Notes: a model not told the origin generated them from the letters alone. A stretch of 52,519 nucleotides of DNA from Nesterenkonia sp. PF2B19 (GCF_001758425.2 NZ_MDSS02000021.1:1-52519); one strand, 5' to 3'; shown: positions 25,419 to 33,313, counted from the first letter of the stretch. Program-made: numbers and translations.

Positions 25419-27074
25419 TCAGCCTCCTAGTTGCCGGATCCTCGGCTCGGGTTTCTTCTCCACGGGGCGGTCCAGGCACCACAGGGCGCCGGTGAAAGCG
25501 ATCAGCGGGGAGACGTCCACCGGGGATTTGCGTCTGTCCCAGAGGAAGCTGCCGCCGTCGGTGAGTTTCGGTGTCGCAGTCGCAGCGGCCACATCGACCA
25601 CCGGTTGCGGGAAGTGCCGGAATCCGTTGTCACGGACCGCGTCATAGAACTTGCCCGTCCCGGAGGTCAGCTCCGGGCCGGACCAGGACACGACCGGAAG
25701 ACCTGCTTCCTCCAGCTGCGGCATCAGATCTGACACCGGGGCGCCGCGAGTTTGGCCGGTCACCGCGTCGATGATCTCGGCGCGCTCAGTCAGCCAGTCG
25801 ATGACCCAGCCGGTGCCCGCCGATTCAGAGACCGAGCGGGACGCCACCAGCTCCACCTGCGGGAACCCGTCGGCGTCCCGGCCAGCGAAGGCGATGTGCG
25901 CCCGGCCGCGGTCGACCGCGATGTCCACGCAGGCGACGACGTTGCCGACGATCTGCGGCATTTCCTCGCCCGGATGATCCTCGGCGACCCACTGGCCGGC
26001 CTCCCACGCGCCCGGCGGGAACGGGCCTTCCAGCGACCCGTCCGACCACTGGCACAGAACCTCGGTTCGGAACACCCACTCCGGGTCTGTCTTGGCCGCA
26101 GACATCAGGGACCGCTCAGTGACCAGGCCATGGCCCAGCGACGGGTTCGCCTGCGCCCAGCCCTCGGGGTCCATGACGTCGCAGCCCGGCGGCGCCGACC
26201 ACTCGAAGATCCCCAGCGACTCATCGCCGGTGGACGCGCTCGACTCCTCGGCGTCGTCCATGCCGGGAACGCCTTCCGCCGGCAGCAGCGACTCCGGGTC
26301 GTCGTCAGCGTTGATCCCGTCGGGGTCACCCAAGGGCTTGTGGGCCATCTTCCGCAGATAGCGCAGCACGACCGAGGTCGCGTCGCCGGCGTTCGACATC
26401 GCCCACACCTGGGCGTTCGGGCGGGCGATCGTCGTCTTGGTGATCGCGCCCCAGGCATCCCAGGTCTGATGCTCGCGCAGCTCGTCGAGCATGATCAGAT
26501 CACCCGAGAGACCACGGCCCGCTCGGCGGTTCGCGGCCTTGACCTTGTACCGCTCCCCCGACTTCAGCCGGATCGTCTTCTTGCCGTTGACCATGATCGG
26601 CTTGTCAGCCAGCTCGGCGAGCTCCGGGGTCTCCTCGATGATCTCCAGGGCGCCGTCCCAGACCTCCTCGGCCGTGTCCAGATCCTGCGCCGTGCCCAGG
26701 ATCAGATTGATCCCCAACATGTAGAGCATGAACAGGGCCAGCACCTGCGACAGGGTCGACTTCCCCTGCTGGCGTGCTACCAGCACGACGACCGTGCGGA
26801 AGCGGAACAGCGGAACATCCTTGCCGCGGCGGTGCATGTTCTTCACCGTCACCCCGGGCGAGAGTTCCAGGGCATGGATCAGCAGCCACTTCTGCCACGG
26901 GTACAGCGTCACGTCGCAGACGTTCTCCGCGAACCTGATCGCCGCGAATCCCAACGAGGTGTTCTCCGTCAGCGGCCGCAGCGGGCGCGTCCACACCCGG
27001 GGAACCTCAGAGCCCCGCAGCTTCTTAGACTGCCCGGAGCCCCGTGTCTTTGCGGAGTTGCGCGAGCTTGCCAC
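25419..27074 (-). CDS. terL: Terminase large subunit
   Basis: 551 aa ATP-driven packaging motor with C-terminal nuclease. Walker A at residues 101-107 (RQQGKST), Walker B with Asp197-Glu198 (LIMLDE), and an RNase-H-like nuclease starting at ACVDIAVDRGR, residues about 385-540. The start overlaps the end of the small subunit gene by 50 bp. Confidence 0.95.
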   Translation of the reverse strand: MASSRNSAKTRGSGQSKKLRGSEVPRVWTRPLRPLTENTSLGFAAIRFAENVCDVTLYPWQKWLLIHALELSPGVTVKNMHRRGKDVPLFRFRTVVVLVARQQGKSTLSQVLALFMLYMLGINLILGTAQDLDTAEEVWDGALEIIEETPELAELADKPIMVNGKKTIRLKSGERYKVKAANRRAGRGLSGDLIMLDELREHQTWDAWGAITKTTIARPNAQVWAMSNAGDATSVVLRYLRKMAHKPLGDPDGINADDDPESLLPAEGVPGMDDAEESSASTGDESLGIFEWSAPPGCDVMDPEGWAQANPSLGHGLVTERSLMSAAKTDPEWVFRTEVLCQWSDGSLEGPFPPGAWEAGQWVAEDHPGEEMPQIVGNVVACVDIAVDRGRAHIAFAGRDADGFPQVELVASRSVSESAGTGWVIDWLTERAEIIDAVTGQTRGAPVSDLMPQLEEAGLPVVSWSGPELTSGTGKFYDAVRDNGFRHFPQPVVDVAAATATPKLTDGGSFLWDRRKSPVDVSPLIAFTGALWCLDRPVEKKPEPRIRQLGG

Positions 27075-27369
27075 CCGAGCCCCCCTTATCCTCCTTGTCC
27101 AGCTTCTGGCGAGCGATCGGCGTCAGACCCAGAGCGTCGAGGAACTTCAAGAACGTTGGCAGCGTGACATTGTCGTTGTGGGGCACGGTGGGCCTGTCGC
27201 CACTCTCGGACGCATCCTCTTTCGCCCACTGCACGATCACGTCCCAAGCGTCGATCTTGTCGGCCAGAGCGCGAGCCGCGGCGATGGTCCCGGCGTCAGT
27301 CTCGGTCAGGTGGTCAGCAGCTTCGACGGCGTCCTCGAAGGCATCTCGCACGTCACCCACTGTCACCAC
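27025..27369 (-). CDS. terS: Terminase small subunit (P27-like)
   Basis: 114 aa, helical with the family-typical ending TFLKFLDALGLTPIARQKLD. Recognises the packaging site and loads TerL. Coupled to the preceding kinase gene (7-bp overlap) and to terL. Confidence 0.85.
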   Translation of the reverse strand: MVTVGDVRDAFEDAVEAADHLTETDAGTIAAARALADKIDAWDVIVQWAKEDASESGDRPTVPHNDNVTLPTFLKFLDALGLTPIARQKLDKEDKGGSGGKLAQLRKDTGLRAV

Positions 27370-27788
27370 CGCCTCGATGTCGAACCCAGCCCCTCGCCGA
27401 AGACAGCAGGCCAGCCAGGGAACCGCCGGACGCCGTCGGCATCGTCGAAACTCTCCAGCCAGTGCTTCACCCCGGCCTGCTCCCTCGGCACATCCCGGCC
27501 TCGGCTGCGCACCCGGCGCATCAGCTCCTCGCGTGGCGCCGAGAGCAGGAACGTGTCGGTCGCTCGGACCATGCGCGCAGCACGCCGACGTGCCGACGAG
27601 GTCGCCGCCGAGCGGATCACCACAGCACGAGCGCCGGCGTCATCGGCCAGCCGCTTCAGTGCGTCCGTGAAGTGCCGCTCCGAGAGCCACTCCGGGTCGT
27701 CGCGGTCGTAGACTGTGAGCCCTGAGCGCCGGGCCTCCGTGGTCTTGCCCGCACCAGGCGGGCCACAGAGCAGGACAACCTGACGCAC
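27363..27788 (-). CDS. P-loop kinase-like protein beside terminase
   Basis: 141 aa from GTG at 27788 (a TTG at 27833 would give 156 aa). Walker A is GPPGAGKTT at about residue 9-17. The C-terminal half resembles small AAA/zeta-type or polynucleotide kinases (LLSAPREELMRRVRSRGRDV lid). Substrate unknown. Similar P-loop proteins occur beside HNH and terminase genes in actinophages, which suggests a role in DNA-end processing at packaging, by inference only. Confidence 0.7.
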   Translation of the reverse strand: MRQVVLLCGPPGAGKTTEARRSGLTVYDRDDPEWLSERHFTDALKRLADDAGARAVVIRSAATSSARRRAARMVRATDTFLLSAPREELMRRVRSRGRDVPREQAGVKHWLESFDDADGVRRFPGWPAVFGEGLGSTSRRW

Positions 27789-27795
27789 AGGATCA

Positions 27796-28039
27796 CCGCC
27801 ATTCTCAATAAGACTTGCGGGGCGACTTGACAACAGGTATCACGCACACGCATGTGCGACCCCCCTATGCCCCTCGGGGGAGGGAGGCCGCTAAACCCCC
27901 GCTGTTGCCGCCCCCTTGGGCTTCAGAGTTTTGACCCGCCCCTCCCCTTTTCGCCGCGCTGTGATGCCGTCAGGGCATCGGGTCGGACGATTTTCTGAGG
28001 ATCGCCCCAGATTTTTCGGCGGCTTATTGAGAATGGCGG
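27796..28039. repeat. 17-bp inverted repeat bounding the kinase-HNH spacer
   Basis: The 17 bases at 27796-27812 and 28023-28039 are perfect reverse complements (arm CTTATTGAGAATGGCGG). They flank a 210-bp gene-free spacer containing C- and G-rich runs. The left arm overlaps the upstream end of the kinase gene and the right arm lies 2 bp from the HNH stop. Confidence 0.85.
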
Positions 28040-28041
28040 GG

Positions 28042-28341
28042 CTACCACTGGCGCGATGTGTGGCCGATGTTCACGGTCGCGGTCTTGCCTTCAGCCTTAT
28101 TGCAGGACAGATGCGCAGGACTCCAGTTCGCCGGATCCCACGTGAGGTGCGGGAACAGGGCGCGTGACTTGACGTGCTGGACGGAGCAGCCGTCGGGGTC
28201 AGTGGAGGGCAGGTCGTAGTCGATGGGCTGCTTGCAGATGCAGCAGGGTTCGCCGCGTGCTCGGCCTTTGCGCTTGACCTCGTCGAGCGCACGGGCGGCG
28301 CGGCGTCCGTTCCAGGCGGGGGTGCTTCGGCCGTCGGTCAT
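28042..28341 (-). CDS. HNH endonuclease
   Basis: 99 aa. A zinc-ribbon pair (CCICKQ and the later HLSCN) frames the H-N-H core: SVQHVKSRALFPHL, then DPANWSPAHLSCN. In cos phages such proteins act with TerL to cut cos ends. It is the first gene of the leftward late block, immediately upstream of the kinase and terminase genes. ATG at 28341 has a G-rich element upstream. Confidence 0.9.
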   Translation of the reverse strand: MTDGRSTPAWNGRRAARALDEVKRKGRARGEPCCICKQPIDYDLPSTDPDGCSVQHVKSRALFPHLTWDPANWSPAHLSCNKAEGKTATVNIGHTSRQW

Positions 28342-28498
28342 GGCACCATCCCCCCTGTGTTTTTCGGTGGGGGTGCACCCTCCCCCCCCCTCCAGTTTCT
28401 GGCGAGGGTGGGGGTGTGCCCCGGTCGCGCCTTCCCCTGCGTCGACCGGGGCACTGACTCCCAGAACCACCTGTGAAAGGAACATCGCCGGACATGCG
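28342..28498. other. Late-block leader with purine/pyrimidine runs, possible cos region
   Basis: No gene. It contains a GGGGG/CCCCCCCCC-rich stretch at about 28365-28430 with imperfect dyad symmetry. The place, upstream of HNH and terminase, is where a late promoter or cos site would be expected; nothing in the sequence proves either. Confidence 0.35.
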
Positions 28499-28531
28499 AA
28501 AGGCCCCATCCCGATCCGGGAGAGGGCCTTT
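28499..28531 (-). terminator. Terminator between early and late blocks
   Basis: Outer arms AAAGGCCC (28499-28506) and GGGCCTTT (28524-28531), with a nested TCCCG/CGGGA stem. It should end leftward early transcription before the late genes. Confidence 0.8.
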
Positions 28532-28571
28532 GGATACACGTCTGCTTGAACCGAGACCAGATTAACACACG

Positions 28572-29171
28572 TCAGGCGGCCTCGCTCAACAGCCCGATCA
28601 GCACGTTGAAACCTGGGTCAGCTGCGTGCCAGCGCGCCTCGCACTCGGCACAGGTGATGTCCCAGTCTATGGTCGGCCTCAGTCCCCCACTCGCGTCCCA
28701 GACGCCAGCAGTCAGGGCCGCCTTCCGGTCGCCGTTCTCATTGCAGATCCAGGTGACGCCGCAGGCAGGGCAGGCCTTCCTCAGAGGCCGACGCGCTGGT
28801 GCCGGGTCGACGATCTGATGGATGCTGTCGATCATGTCACGCGTGACCTGCACCAGGTGCGCGACGATCTCGGGGCGGTCCTCCTGCGCCCAGCGGTCCA
28901 GGATGACATCGAGAGGCCCAGTGAGCCCTGACCTCTCGGCCTCCTCCTGCTGTGCGGTGTGGAGCAACTGCAGCTGCAGCTCGACGGCGTCTGTGTTGAT
29001 CGGCAGTGGGCTCTCGCTACTGCCACCCTGCCCGCCGCCTGATGGTTGGACCTCCCCGGCCAGCTGGTCGAGCAGCGCGGGCCGCTGGACCAGCCGGCCA
29101 TCTGCTCGCTTGGCGAGGTGGGCGCGGATGAGCTGGTGGATGTTCTGAGGGAGCGTCATGGGCTCGTTCAT
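28572..29171 (-). CDS. Phage protein with C-terminal zinc ribbon
   Basis: 199 aa. The N-terminal half is helical; the C-terminal half holds two Cys pairs (CPACGVTW and CAECEARW) about 46 residues apart, a split zinc ribbon. Proteins like this are common near the early-late boundary of actinophages. Function unknown; DNA or RNA binding is possible. An in-frame ATG at 29159 is an alternative start. Confidence 0.7.
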   Translation of the reverse strand: MNEPMTLPQNIHQLIRAHLAKRADGRLVQRPALLDQLAGEVQPSGGGQGGSSESPLPINTDAVELQLQLLHTAQQEEAERSGLTGPLDVILDRWAQEDRPEIVAHLVQVTRDMIDSIHQIVDPAPARRPLRKACPACGVTWICNENGDRKAALTAGVWDASGGLRPTIDWDITCAECEARWHAADPGFNVLIGLLSEAA

Positions 29172-29203
29172 GGGGCCTCCGTGGTGCGTGTGGGCATGAG
29201 AAA

Positions 29204-29231
29204 GCCCCCGCCGCTGGTGAGCGACGGGGGC
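29204..29231. terminator. Terminator hairpin
   Basis: GCCCCCGCCGC pairs with GCGACGGGGGC (one mismatch) around a short loop. It lies between 29264-29728 and 28572-29171. Confidence 0.75.
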
Positions 29232-29263
29232 CTCGTGTGTCGGGCTAGGTGGTTAGAGTCTCG

Positions 29264-29728
29264 TTAGCTCGCCCCGTAAGCCCGGCGCGAATCACGCAGG
29301 AGATCCGCCGGGCGTACGTAGGTGGGATTGCGAGACTCATCCGAGGGCTGTTTGTCGAGCTGCAATTCAGCGTAGGGAATGATCTGTCGGGCTGCGAGCT
29401 CCACGCAGTGCGGGGCCACCACATCGAGCGTTTCGGTCGACGCCCGTGCCACGGGTGAGTACCAGCGCTCGCTCAAAGCCTCCGTACTATTGGTCCACTC
29501 GATCCACTTTTCGCGGAGCTGGCTCGACGTATTATGCGAGTCGCTGGCGATGAGTTCTTGAACGTGCAACTCCGTCAGCTTGTCGAGGAACGGCATGAGC
29601 CGGCTCGTCTCCCTGAGGTTCTGGTACGCCTTGTCCTGGTCGTTCTCGGTCCGCTTCCAGAGTTCTCGATTCGCCAGCCAGACGATCTCAGGGATGGTGT
29701 CGATGTGCCAGTAGGTGTCTGTCGTCAT
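29264..29728 (-). CDS. Hypothetical protein, accessory-like
   Basis: 154 aa, mostly helical and soluble, with lower GC than its neighbours. No motif recognised. AGGGGA precedes the ATG at 29728. It has hairpins on its downstream side and about 95 bp upstream, which suggests its own transcription unit and a cargo role. Confidence 0.65.
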   Translation of the reverse strand: MTTDTYWHIDTIPEIVWLANRELWKRTENDQDKAYQNLRETSRLMPFLDKLTELHVQELIASDSHNTSSQLREKWIEWTNSTEALSERWYSPVARASTETLDVVAPHCVELAARQIIPYAELQLDKQPSDESRNPTYVRPADLLRDSRRAYGAS

Positions 29729-29823
29729 GCGTGCGTCCCCTTCAATTGACGGTGCTTCACCTCACAGTGAGGTGCTTCCAGCGTACGAGGGCCAACTGAC
29801 GTTTCGAAGTCGCGGGCGGAGTG

Positions 29824-30063
29824 TCAGAACGGCCGGTGCATCTTCCGCCATGCTCTGGCGTCGCCTCGGATCTCGTCCGCGGCCTCGAGTGCGGCGAACC
29901 ATGCCATCGCGGGCCATGCCCAGCAGCGAGTGATCAGGTGGGCGCCCATGCGACTCTCCCGTGTCGTCCCGAACCGCAGGAGCGCGCCGCCGATCAGGAC
30001 CACGATGATCCCGGCTGCGTAGGCTGCGGCGATGCCGGTCATGATGTTCAGTGCGATGTCCAT
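29824..30063 (-). CDS. Small membrane protein
   Basis: 79 aa with a strong N-terminal helix (residues 5-29, IMTGIAAAYAAGIIVVLIGG) and a second, weaker aromatic helix. It overlaps the rusA gene by 16 bp. Function unknown. Confidence 0.65.
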   Translation of the reverse strand: MDIALNIMTGIAAAYAAGIIVVLIGGALLRFGTTRESRMGAHLITRCWAWPAMAWFAALEAADEIRGDARAWRKMHRPF

Positions 30064-30422
30064 GTCTCCTCCTGGGTGATGGTGAGGGTGATGCCGGGCG
30101 CGTGCGGCCGGGCGTCACCTTCCCTCGGGTCTGGTCCGGTGAGGTGTGCGTTGGTGTCGTCGGGGATGACCTGCGCGTCGACGAGCCCGTCCATGACTGC
30201 TTTGAGGGTGGGGACGAGGTTGTGGGCGTCGTAGGCGTGCCTGGTTTTCTTGTGCACGTGGGCGGTGACGTGGATCCGCTGGTAGGGGCCGATCCGGGCT
30301 GTGCGGGCCATGAGTCCAGCGGTGCGGCGCCATTCCTTGGTCCGGCGTGCCCTCGGCGCCCAGTGTTCGCGCTGGTTGGCGTTGATCCAGTCGGCGGGCT
30401 GCGGGATGAACAGTTCAGGCAT
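30048..30422 (-). CDS. rusA: RusA-like Holliday junction resolvase
   Basis: 124 aa. The family motif is clear: DAHNLVPTLKAVMDGLVDAQ followed by VIPDDTNAH, which includes the conserved Asp residues that bind magnesium. Resolves four-way junctions made in recombination-dependent replication or packaging. Overlaps both neighbours, so it is part of one operon. Confidence 0.88.
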   Translation of the reverse strand: MPELFIPQPADWINANQREHWAPRARRTKEWRRTAGLMARTARIGPYQRIHVTAHVHKKTRHAYDAHNLVPTLKAVMDGLVDAQVIPDDTNAHLTGPDPREGDARPHAPGITLTITQEETWTSH

Positions 30423-30681
30423 GGTTCTTGCCCATGCGCTCGCGGATCTCCTCGCGGAGGTAGTACGCGCCGATGCCGCATCGACCTTCGGTGTTGAGTA
30501 GGGCGATGAGGTTCGCGGTTCGCTGCTCGTGGGCGAGGGCGAGGGTGGCCTGTGCCTGCGAATCCAGCGCGACGGCGAGCATCGTCGCGTCAGTCTCCCC
30601 TTCGGATTCCATCCACTCTCGCAGTGCTTCGGTGCTGTACTCAGCGTCTGCGGCGTGGCGATTGCCTGGAATGGTCGTCAT
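30415..30681 (-). CDS. Hypothetical early protein
   Basis: 88 aa, helical, with an Ala/Gln-rich centre (VALDSQAQATLALAHEQRTA). Coupled to rusA by an 8-bp overlap. No family recognised. Confidence 0.6.
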   Translation of the reverse strand: MTTIPGNRHAADAEYSTEALREWMESEGETDATMLAVALDSQAQATLALAHEQRTANLIALLNTEGRCGIGAYYLREEIRERMGKNHA

Positions 30682-30699
30682 GTGGTGCTCCTACTCGTT

Positions 30700-31029
30700 T
30701 CAGTTGGCGGTCGCGTAGTCGTTCTGGTGGTCGTCGTCGATGATCGTCGCCAGGTACTCGACGAGGTCGCGGAACCCCGGTTGCAGGGCGTCGAGCGTGC
30801 CGCCGACATGAGCGAAGATCCAGCCGGCGGCCTCGGCGATGGCGTCGGTGTACGCCTTGGCCTGCGCCGCGAGATCGGCGAACGCGTCTCTGGTGGCCTG
30901 CTCGCGGGCACGCTCGTCGAGCAGCTCGGATGCGCGGGTCATGTAGAGCTCGGCCACGCGGGGCTGTCCGGTATCGAGGCAGTGTCTGGCGCGGGTGATC
31001 AGGTCGTCTGGGGTGTGCGGGATCGTCAT
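30700..31029 (-). CDS. Hypothetical early protein
   Basis: 109 aa, all helical, with a TPR-like opening (ITRARHCLDTGQPRVAELYM). Overlaps the upstream gene by 4 bp. No function can be assigned. Confidence 0.6.
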   Translation of the reverse strand: MTIPHTPDDLITRARHCLDTGQPRVAELYMTRASELLDERAREQATRDAFADLAAQAKAYTDAIAEAAGWIFAHVGGTLDALQPGFRDLVEYLATIIDDDHQNDYATAN

Positions 31030-31262
31030 CTCGTGTTCCTCCTCGTGAAGCCGATGCGGGGTCGGCTGCGGTCATCCCATCCGTCGTCGAGGTCGTCCTG
31101 TGTGCGGGCGATGCCTCCGCGGAGCTCGAACGGCTCGGGGTGTCCGGCGTGCTCGGTGGTGGACTCGGCGCCCTGGGGTTGTCCGGGGTCGTCGGCGGCG
31201 TCGGTGATTTGGTCGGCGTGCGCTTCGACGAGGCGGCACACGGCGCGGTAGAGACGGATCAT
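31026..31262 (-). CDS. Hypothetical early protein
   Basis: 78 aa: an N-terminal helix (MIRLYRAVCRLVEAHADQIT) and an acidic, disordered middle with a basic end. Its ATG overlaps the stop of the decayed ORF at 31259 as ATGA, which shows that the upstream gene was once coupled to it. Confidence 0.6.
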   Translation of the reverse strand: MIRLYRAVCRLVEAHADQITDAADDPGQPQGAESTTEHAGHPEPFELRGGIARTQDDLDDGWDDRSRPRIGFTRRNTR

Positions 31263-31596
31263 GCGGCGGCTCCTATCGGGTTGCGGCTGATGCGGCGTCC
31301 GGCGGCGAGGTAGCGGCGGGCGCGTACGTTGGCGGCCCGTGCGGCGGCCTCGAACGTGCGATGGGTGCTGATGTGACCGGCGCTGTCTCGTTAGGCTGTG
31401 ACGTGCCACCGGACGGCCTTGTGTGGGCGTGCTCGTCGTGGGACGGCCCAGAGTGTGGCTTTGTGGCCGTCGGTTCCGGTGGCGGTGATCCCCCCAGGCG
31501 GGGTGGGCGTTGCTGGTGTGCTCGGCGACTACGGATAGTCCGCCGTATCGAACCGTCCTGCGTGATTCGAATGAGCTTCCTTTCCAGTGCTTGCAT
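31259..31596 (-). pseudogene. Decayed early gene with two frame breaks and one stop
   Basis: A continuous protein-like reading can be pieced together over three frames: ATG 31596 (MQALERKLIRITQDG), then RYGGLSVVAEHTSNAHPAWG, then ITATGTDGHKATLWAVPRRA to a TAA at 31391, and beyond it GHISTHRTFEAAARAANVRA to TGA 31259. Both breaks need removal of one base (one is in a run of six G), the opposite sense to all other breaks in the window. The final TGA overlaps the next ATG. Interpreted as a pseudogene of about 112 aa; function unknown. Confidence 0.55.
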
Positions 31597-31631
31597 GTAT
31601 ATACACACCGCGCTAGTCTGTATATACATGC
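31593..31631. promoter_or_regulatory. Paired palindromic operator of the divergent RHH region
   Basis: The palindrome TGTATATACA occurs at 31596-31605 and 31619-31628. With flanks, the whole is a 13-bp perfect inverted repeat (31593-31605 and 31619-31631) with a 13-bp spacer. The left arm includes the start codon of the decayed leftward gene, and the right arm lies 20 bp before the rightward ATG at 31651. The ribbon-helix-helix protein at 31986 is the likely ligand, by analogy with Arc/MetJ-type regulators. Confidence 0.8.
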
Positions 31632-31650
31632 ACCGATGGAGGCAGAAACG

Positions 31651-31986
31651 ATGACGAACAAAATCAATGTCGAGACGCTCACCCCGACCGAACACTGCCC
31701 CGTCGAGGGCACGCACCCGATGAACTTCAAGATGGCCTTTGCCGACCAGGCCGCACTTGAGGTCTCCCGTGTCCTGTCGGGAGAAAGCACGTGGCTCACC
31801 GACAAGACAGTGAGCGACCTCACCGCCCCCGGTGGCACCGAGGACTATGCCGTCGCCGAGGCAATGGCGCGGGCGCGACTCGGCGGGTTCACCGACTTCT
31901 GGTTCGAGGAGATCCCGCTCGAGGTCGCCCGGCGCATGGTGCTGATCCGCGAGTGGGAACGAAAGCGGGAAAGTGAGGGCCGCTAA
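31651..31986 (+). CDS. Unknown protein of the RHH operon
   Basis: 111 aa, soluble, ending in a helical charged region (ARRMVLIREWERKRESEGR). No toxin motif (PIN, RelE, HipA, Fic) is visible. GGAGG lies 8 bp before the ATG at 31651. Stop and next start overlap (TAATG), so it is coupled to an RHH protein. The arrangement resembles a toxin-antitoxin or self-regulated cargo pair; that is inference. One of few rightward genes in the early region. Confidence 0.65.
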   Translation: MTNKINVETLTPTEHCPVEGTHPMNFKMAFADQAALEVSRVLSGESTWLTDKTVSDLTAPGGTEDYAVAEAMARARLGGFTDFWFEEIPLEVARRMVLIREWERKRESEGR

Positions 31987-32132
31987 TGCCCACCCCGCTC
32001 CGAGCGGTGCGCATACCCTCCAAGATCTGGGAACCGGCCCTAGCAAGAGCCAAGGCCGAGGGGCGCACCCTGACCGACGTGATCCGCGAACATCTGGCCG
32101 AGTACGGCCAAGAACCTCAAGAAGACGAATAG
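31986..32132 (+). CDS. Ribbon-helix-helix DNA-binding protein
   Basis: 48 aa. The first strand is LRAVRIPSKIWEPAL, followed by helix AKAEGRTLTDVIREHLAEYG, the standard Arc/CopG-type fold that acts as a dimer. Probable autoregulator of the 31651 operon by binding the TGTATATACA palindromes. It is followed after 3 bp by a strong terminator. Confidence 0.8.
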   Translation: MPTPLRAVRIPSKIWEPALARAKAEGRTLTDVIREHLAEYGQEPQEDE

Positions 32133-32135
32133 CCG

Positions 32136-32168
32136 AATGGCCCCGCACCTACCCGGTGCGGGGCCATT
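32136..32168. terminator. Terminator of the RHH operon
   Basis: Perfect 14-bp arms (32136-32149, 32155-32168) with a 5-nt loop. The end of the right arm is ATT. Confidence 0.92.
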
Positions 32169-32190
32169 GTGTGTCCTCTAGGGCACGAGT

Positions 32191-32225
32191 CGGCCCCGCC
32201 GTCCCGATGAGGGGCAACGGGGCCG
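32191..32225. terminator. Second hairpin, likely ending the leftward R-M genes
   Basis: Outer arms CGGCCCCG/CGGGGCCG with a looser inner part. The sequence strongly resembles the terminator at 37245-37279. The 180 bp from here to the R-M stop at 32405 shows no gene. Confidence 0.65.
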
Positions 32226-32404
32226 TGGTGTGGGTGTTGCCAGAGTCAGCGTCGGACTACGAGTGCGGAGAAGATGGTGACGGTAGCCGTATTGAATCGG
32301 GCCACAGCGCCAACCCAGGCTTCGTGACGCGACGCATGTTGGCGATCATAGAAGCGCGAGGCGCAGAGCTCGGGGCCAACGAGTCAATGAGCACGACTCC
32401 CAGA

Positions 32405-33313
32405 CTACGGCTCGAGCGCTTCTTCAATTGCCTGCTGGTAGACGTTCAACGGCGGCATCACGCCCGGACCGGCGAAAGCTTGGGCAACCTGCCCGACATT
32501 AGTTGTGTGGACATTCTGGAGTATCAGGGGCTGGGGCTGCCCCAGGAGGAGGTTCGAGGTGTCGAGATCATACGACATGAAGGTGATGCTGCTCGACTGC
32601 AACGGGTACTGGAGCAGCACATTCTGGCCCCCCAGACGGCTCATGACCTTGTCGAACACCGGCGTCGGTGTCACGAAGAACAGGCCCTTGAGGCACAACT
32701 GTTCGCGTTGAAGCACATTCCCCTTGTAGATCAGCTGGGGCAGGATCCGCTTGTTTACGTTCTCCCAGTTGAAGCCTGCTGTTGCCTTTTCGACTCGCCT
32801 CGCCGGATCGAGCAACTTGCGACGCGCATCCTGATAGTTGCCCGTTGTGTCGATCGACTGGACCTCGATAGCGACGAACTCGACGAGGTTCCCACCGGAG
32901 TCGACCCGGGCGAGGATCCAGTCGACGAAGTAGGCTCCGGTTCCCTGCCGCTGCGGGAGGTGAAGCTCTCCTCCCCAACGCTTGCCGAAGACAGCTACGA
33001 CTTCGGAGTTCCTGTGACGGGCCTCGACGACAGCTGATGCGCCAGCTTTCAGTGGGAGACCGGGCGCGAACGCCCTGTCGGCGACGTCGCGCAGGATTCG
33101 GTAGTCATCCGCGTACAGGCGGATCGGGCAACAGATTACCGGGCTATTCGTGGCCGGCTTGAGCGTGCAGACCCCTGCAATGGTCCCGTCGCGTAGCGTC
33201 TTCGTGCAGGTGTCATCCATAAACGGGCACCGAGCCCGTTGGGCAGCCTCGATCGCCTCTTGCGAATCGTCGTCCGAGCGGTAGCCGAAGAACTCGTGGA
33301 TCGTGGTCGCCAC
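32405..33313 (-). CDS. NotI-family type II restriction endonuclease
   Basis: 302 aa. The N-terminal half has the family Cys cluster (Cys29, Cys36, Cys49 and Cys61/62: CPFMDDTC, GVC, ICCPIR), which in NotI binds iron. The PD-(D/E)xK-like site is visible as Asp131 (FVDW) and the ExQ pair Glu150/Gln152 (AIEVQS), matching the D160, E182, Q184 arrangement known for NotI. The start overlaps the methyltransferase stop, so the pair is coupled with the methylase read first. Specificity is not known; GCGGCCGC is the obvious hypothesis. Cargo between phage modules. Confidence 0.85.
   Translation of the reverse strand: MATTIHEFFGYRSDDDSQEAIEAAQRARCPFMDDTCTKTLRDGTIAGVCTLKPATNSPVICCPIRLYADDYRILRDVADRAFAPGLPLKAGASAVVEARHRNSEVVAVFGKRWGGELHLPQRQGTGAYFVDWILARVDSGGNLVEFVAIEVQSIDTTGNYQDARRKLLDPARRVEKATAGFNWENVNKRILPQLIYKGNVLQREQLCLKGLFFVTPTPVFDKVMSRLGGQNVLLQYPLQSSSITFMSYDLDTSNLLLGQPQPLILQNVHTTNVGQVAQAFAGPGVMPPLNVYQQAIEEALEP

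Noticed and set aside
32405-33313. Rightward frame 31973-33037 over the restriction gene
   Set aside because: Shadow; the leftward NotI-like protein has the Cys cluster and active-site residues and is coupled to the methylase.
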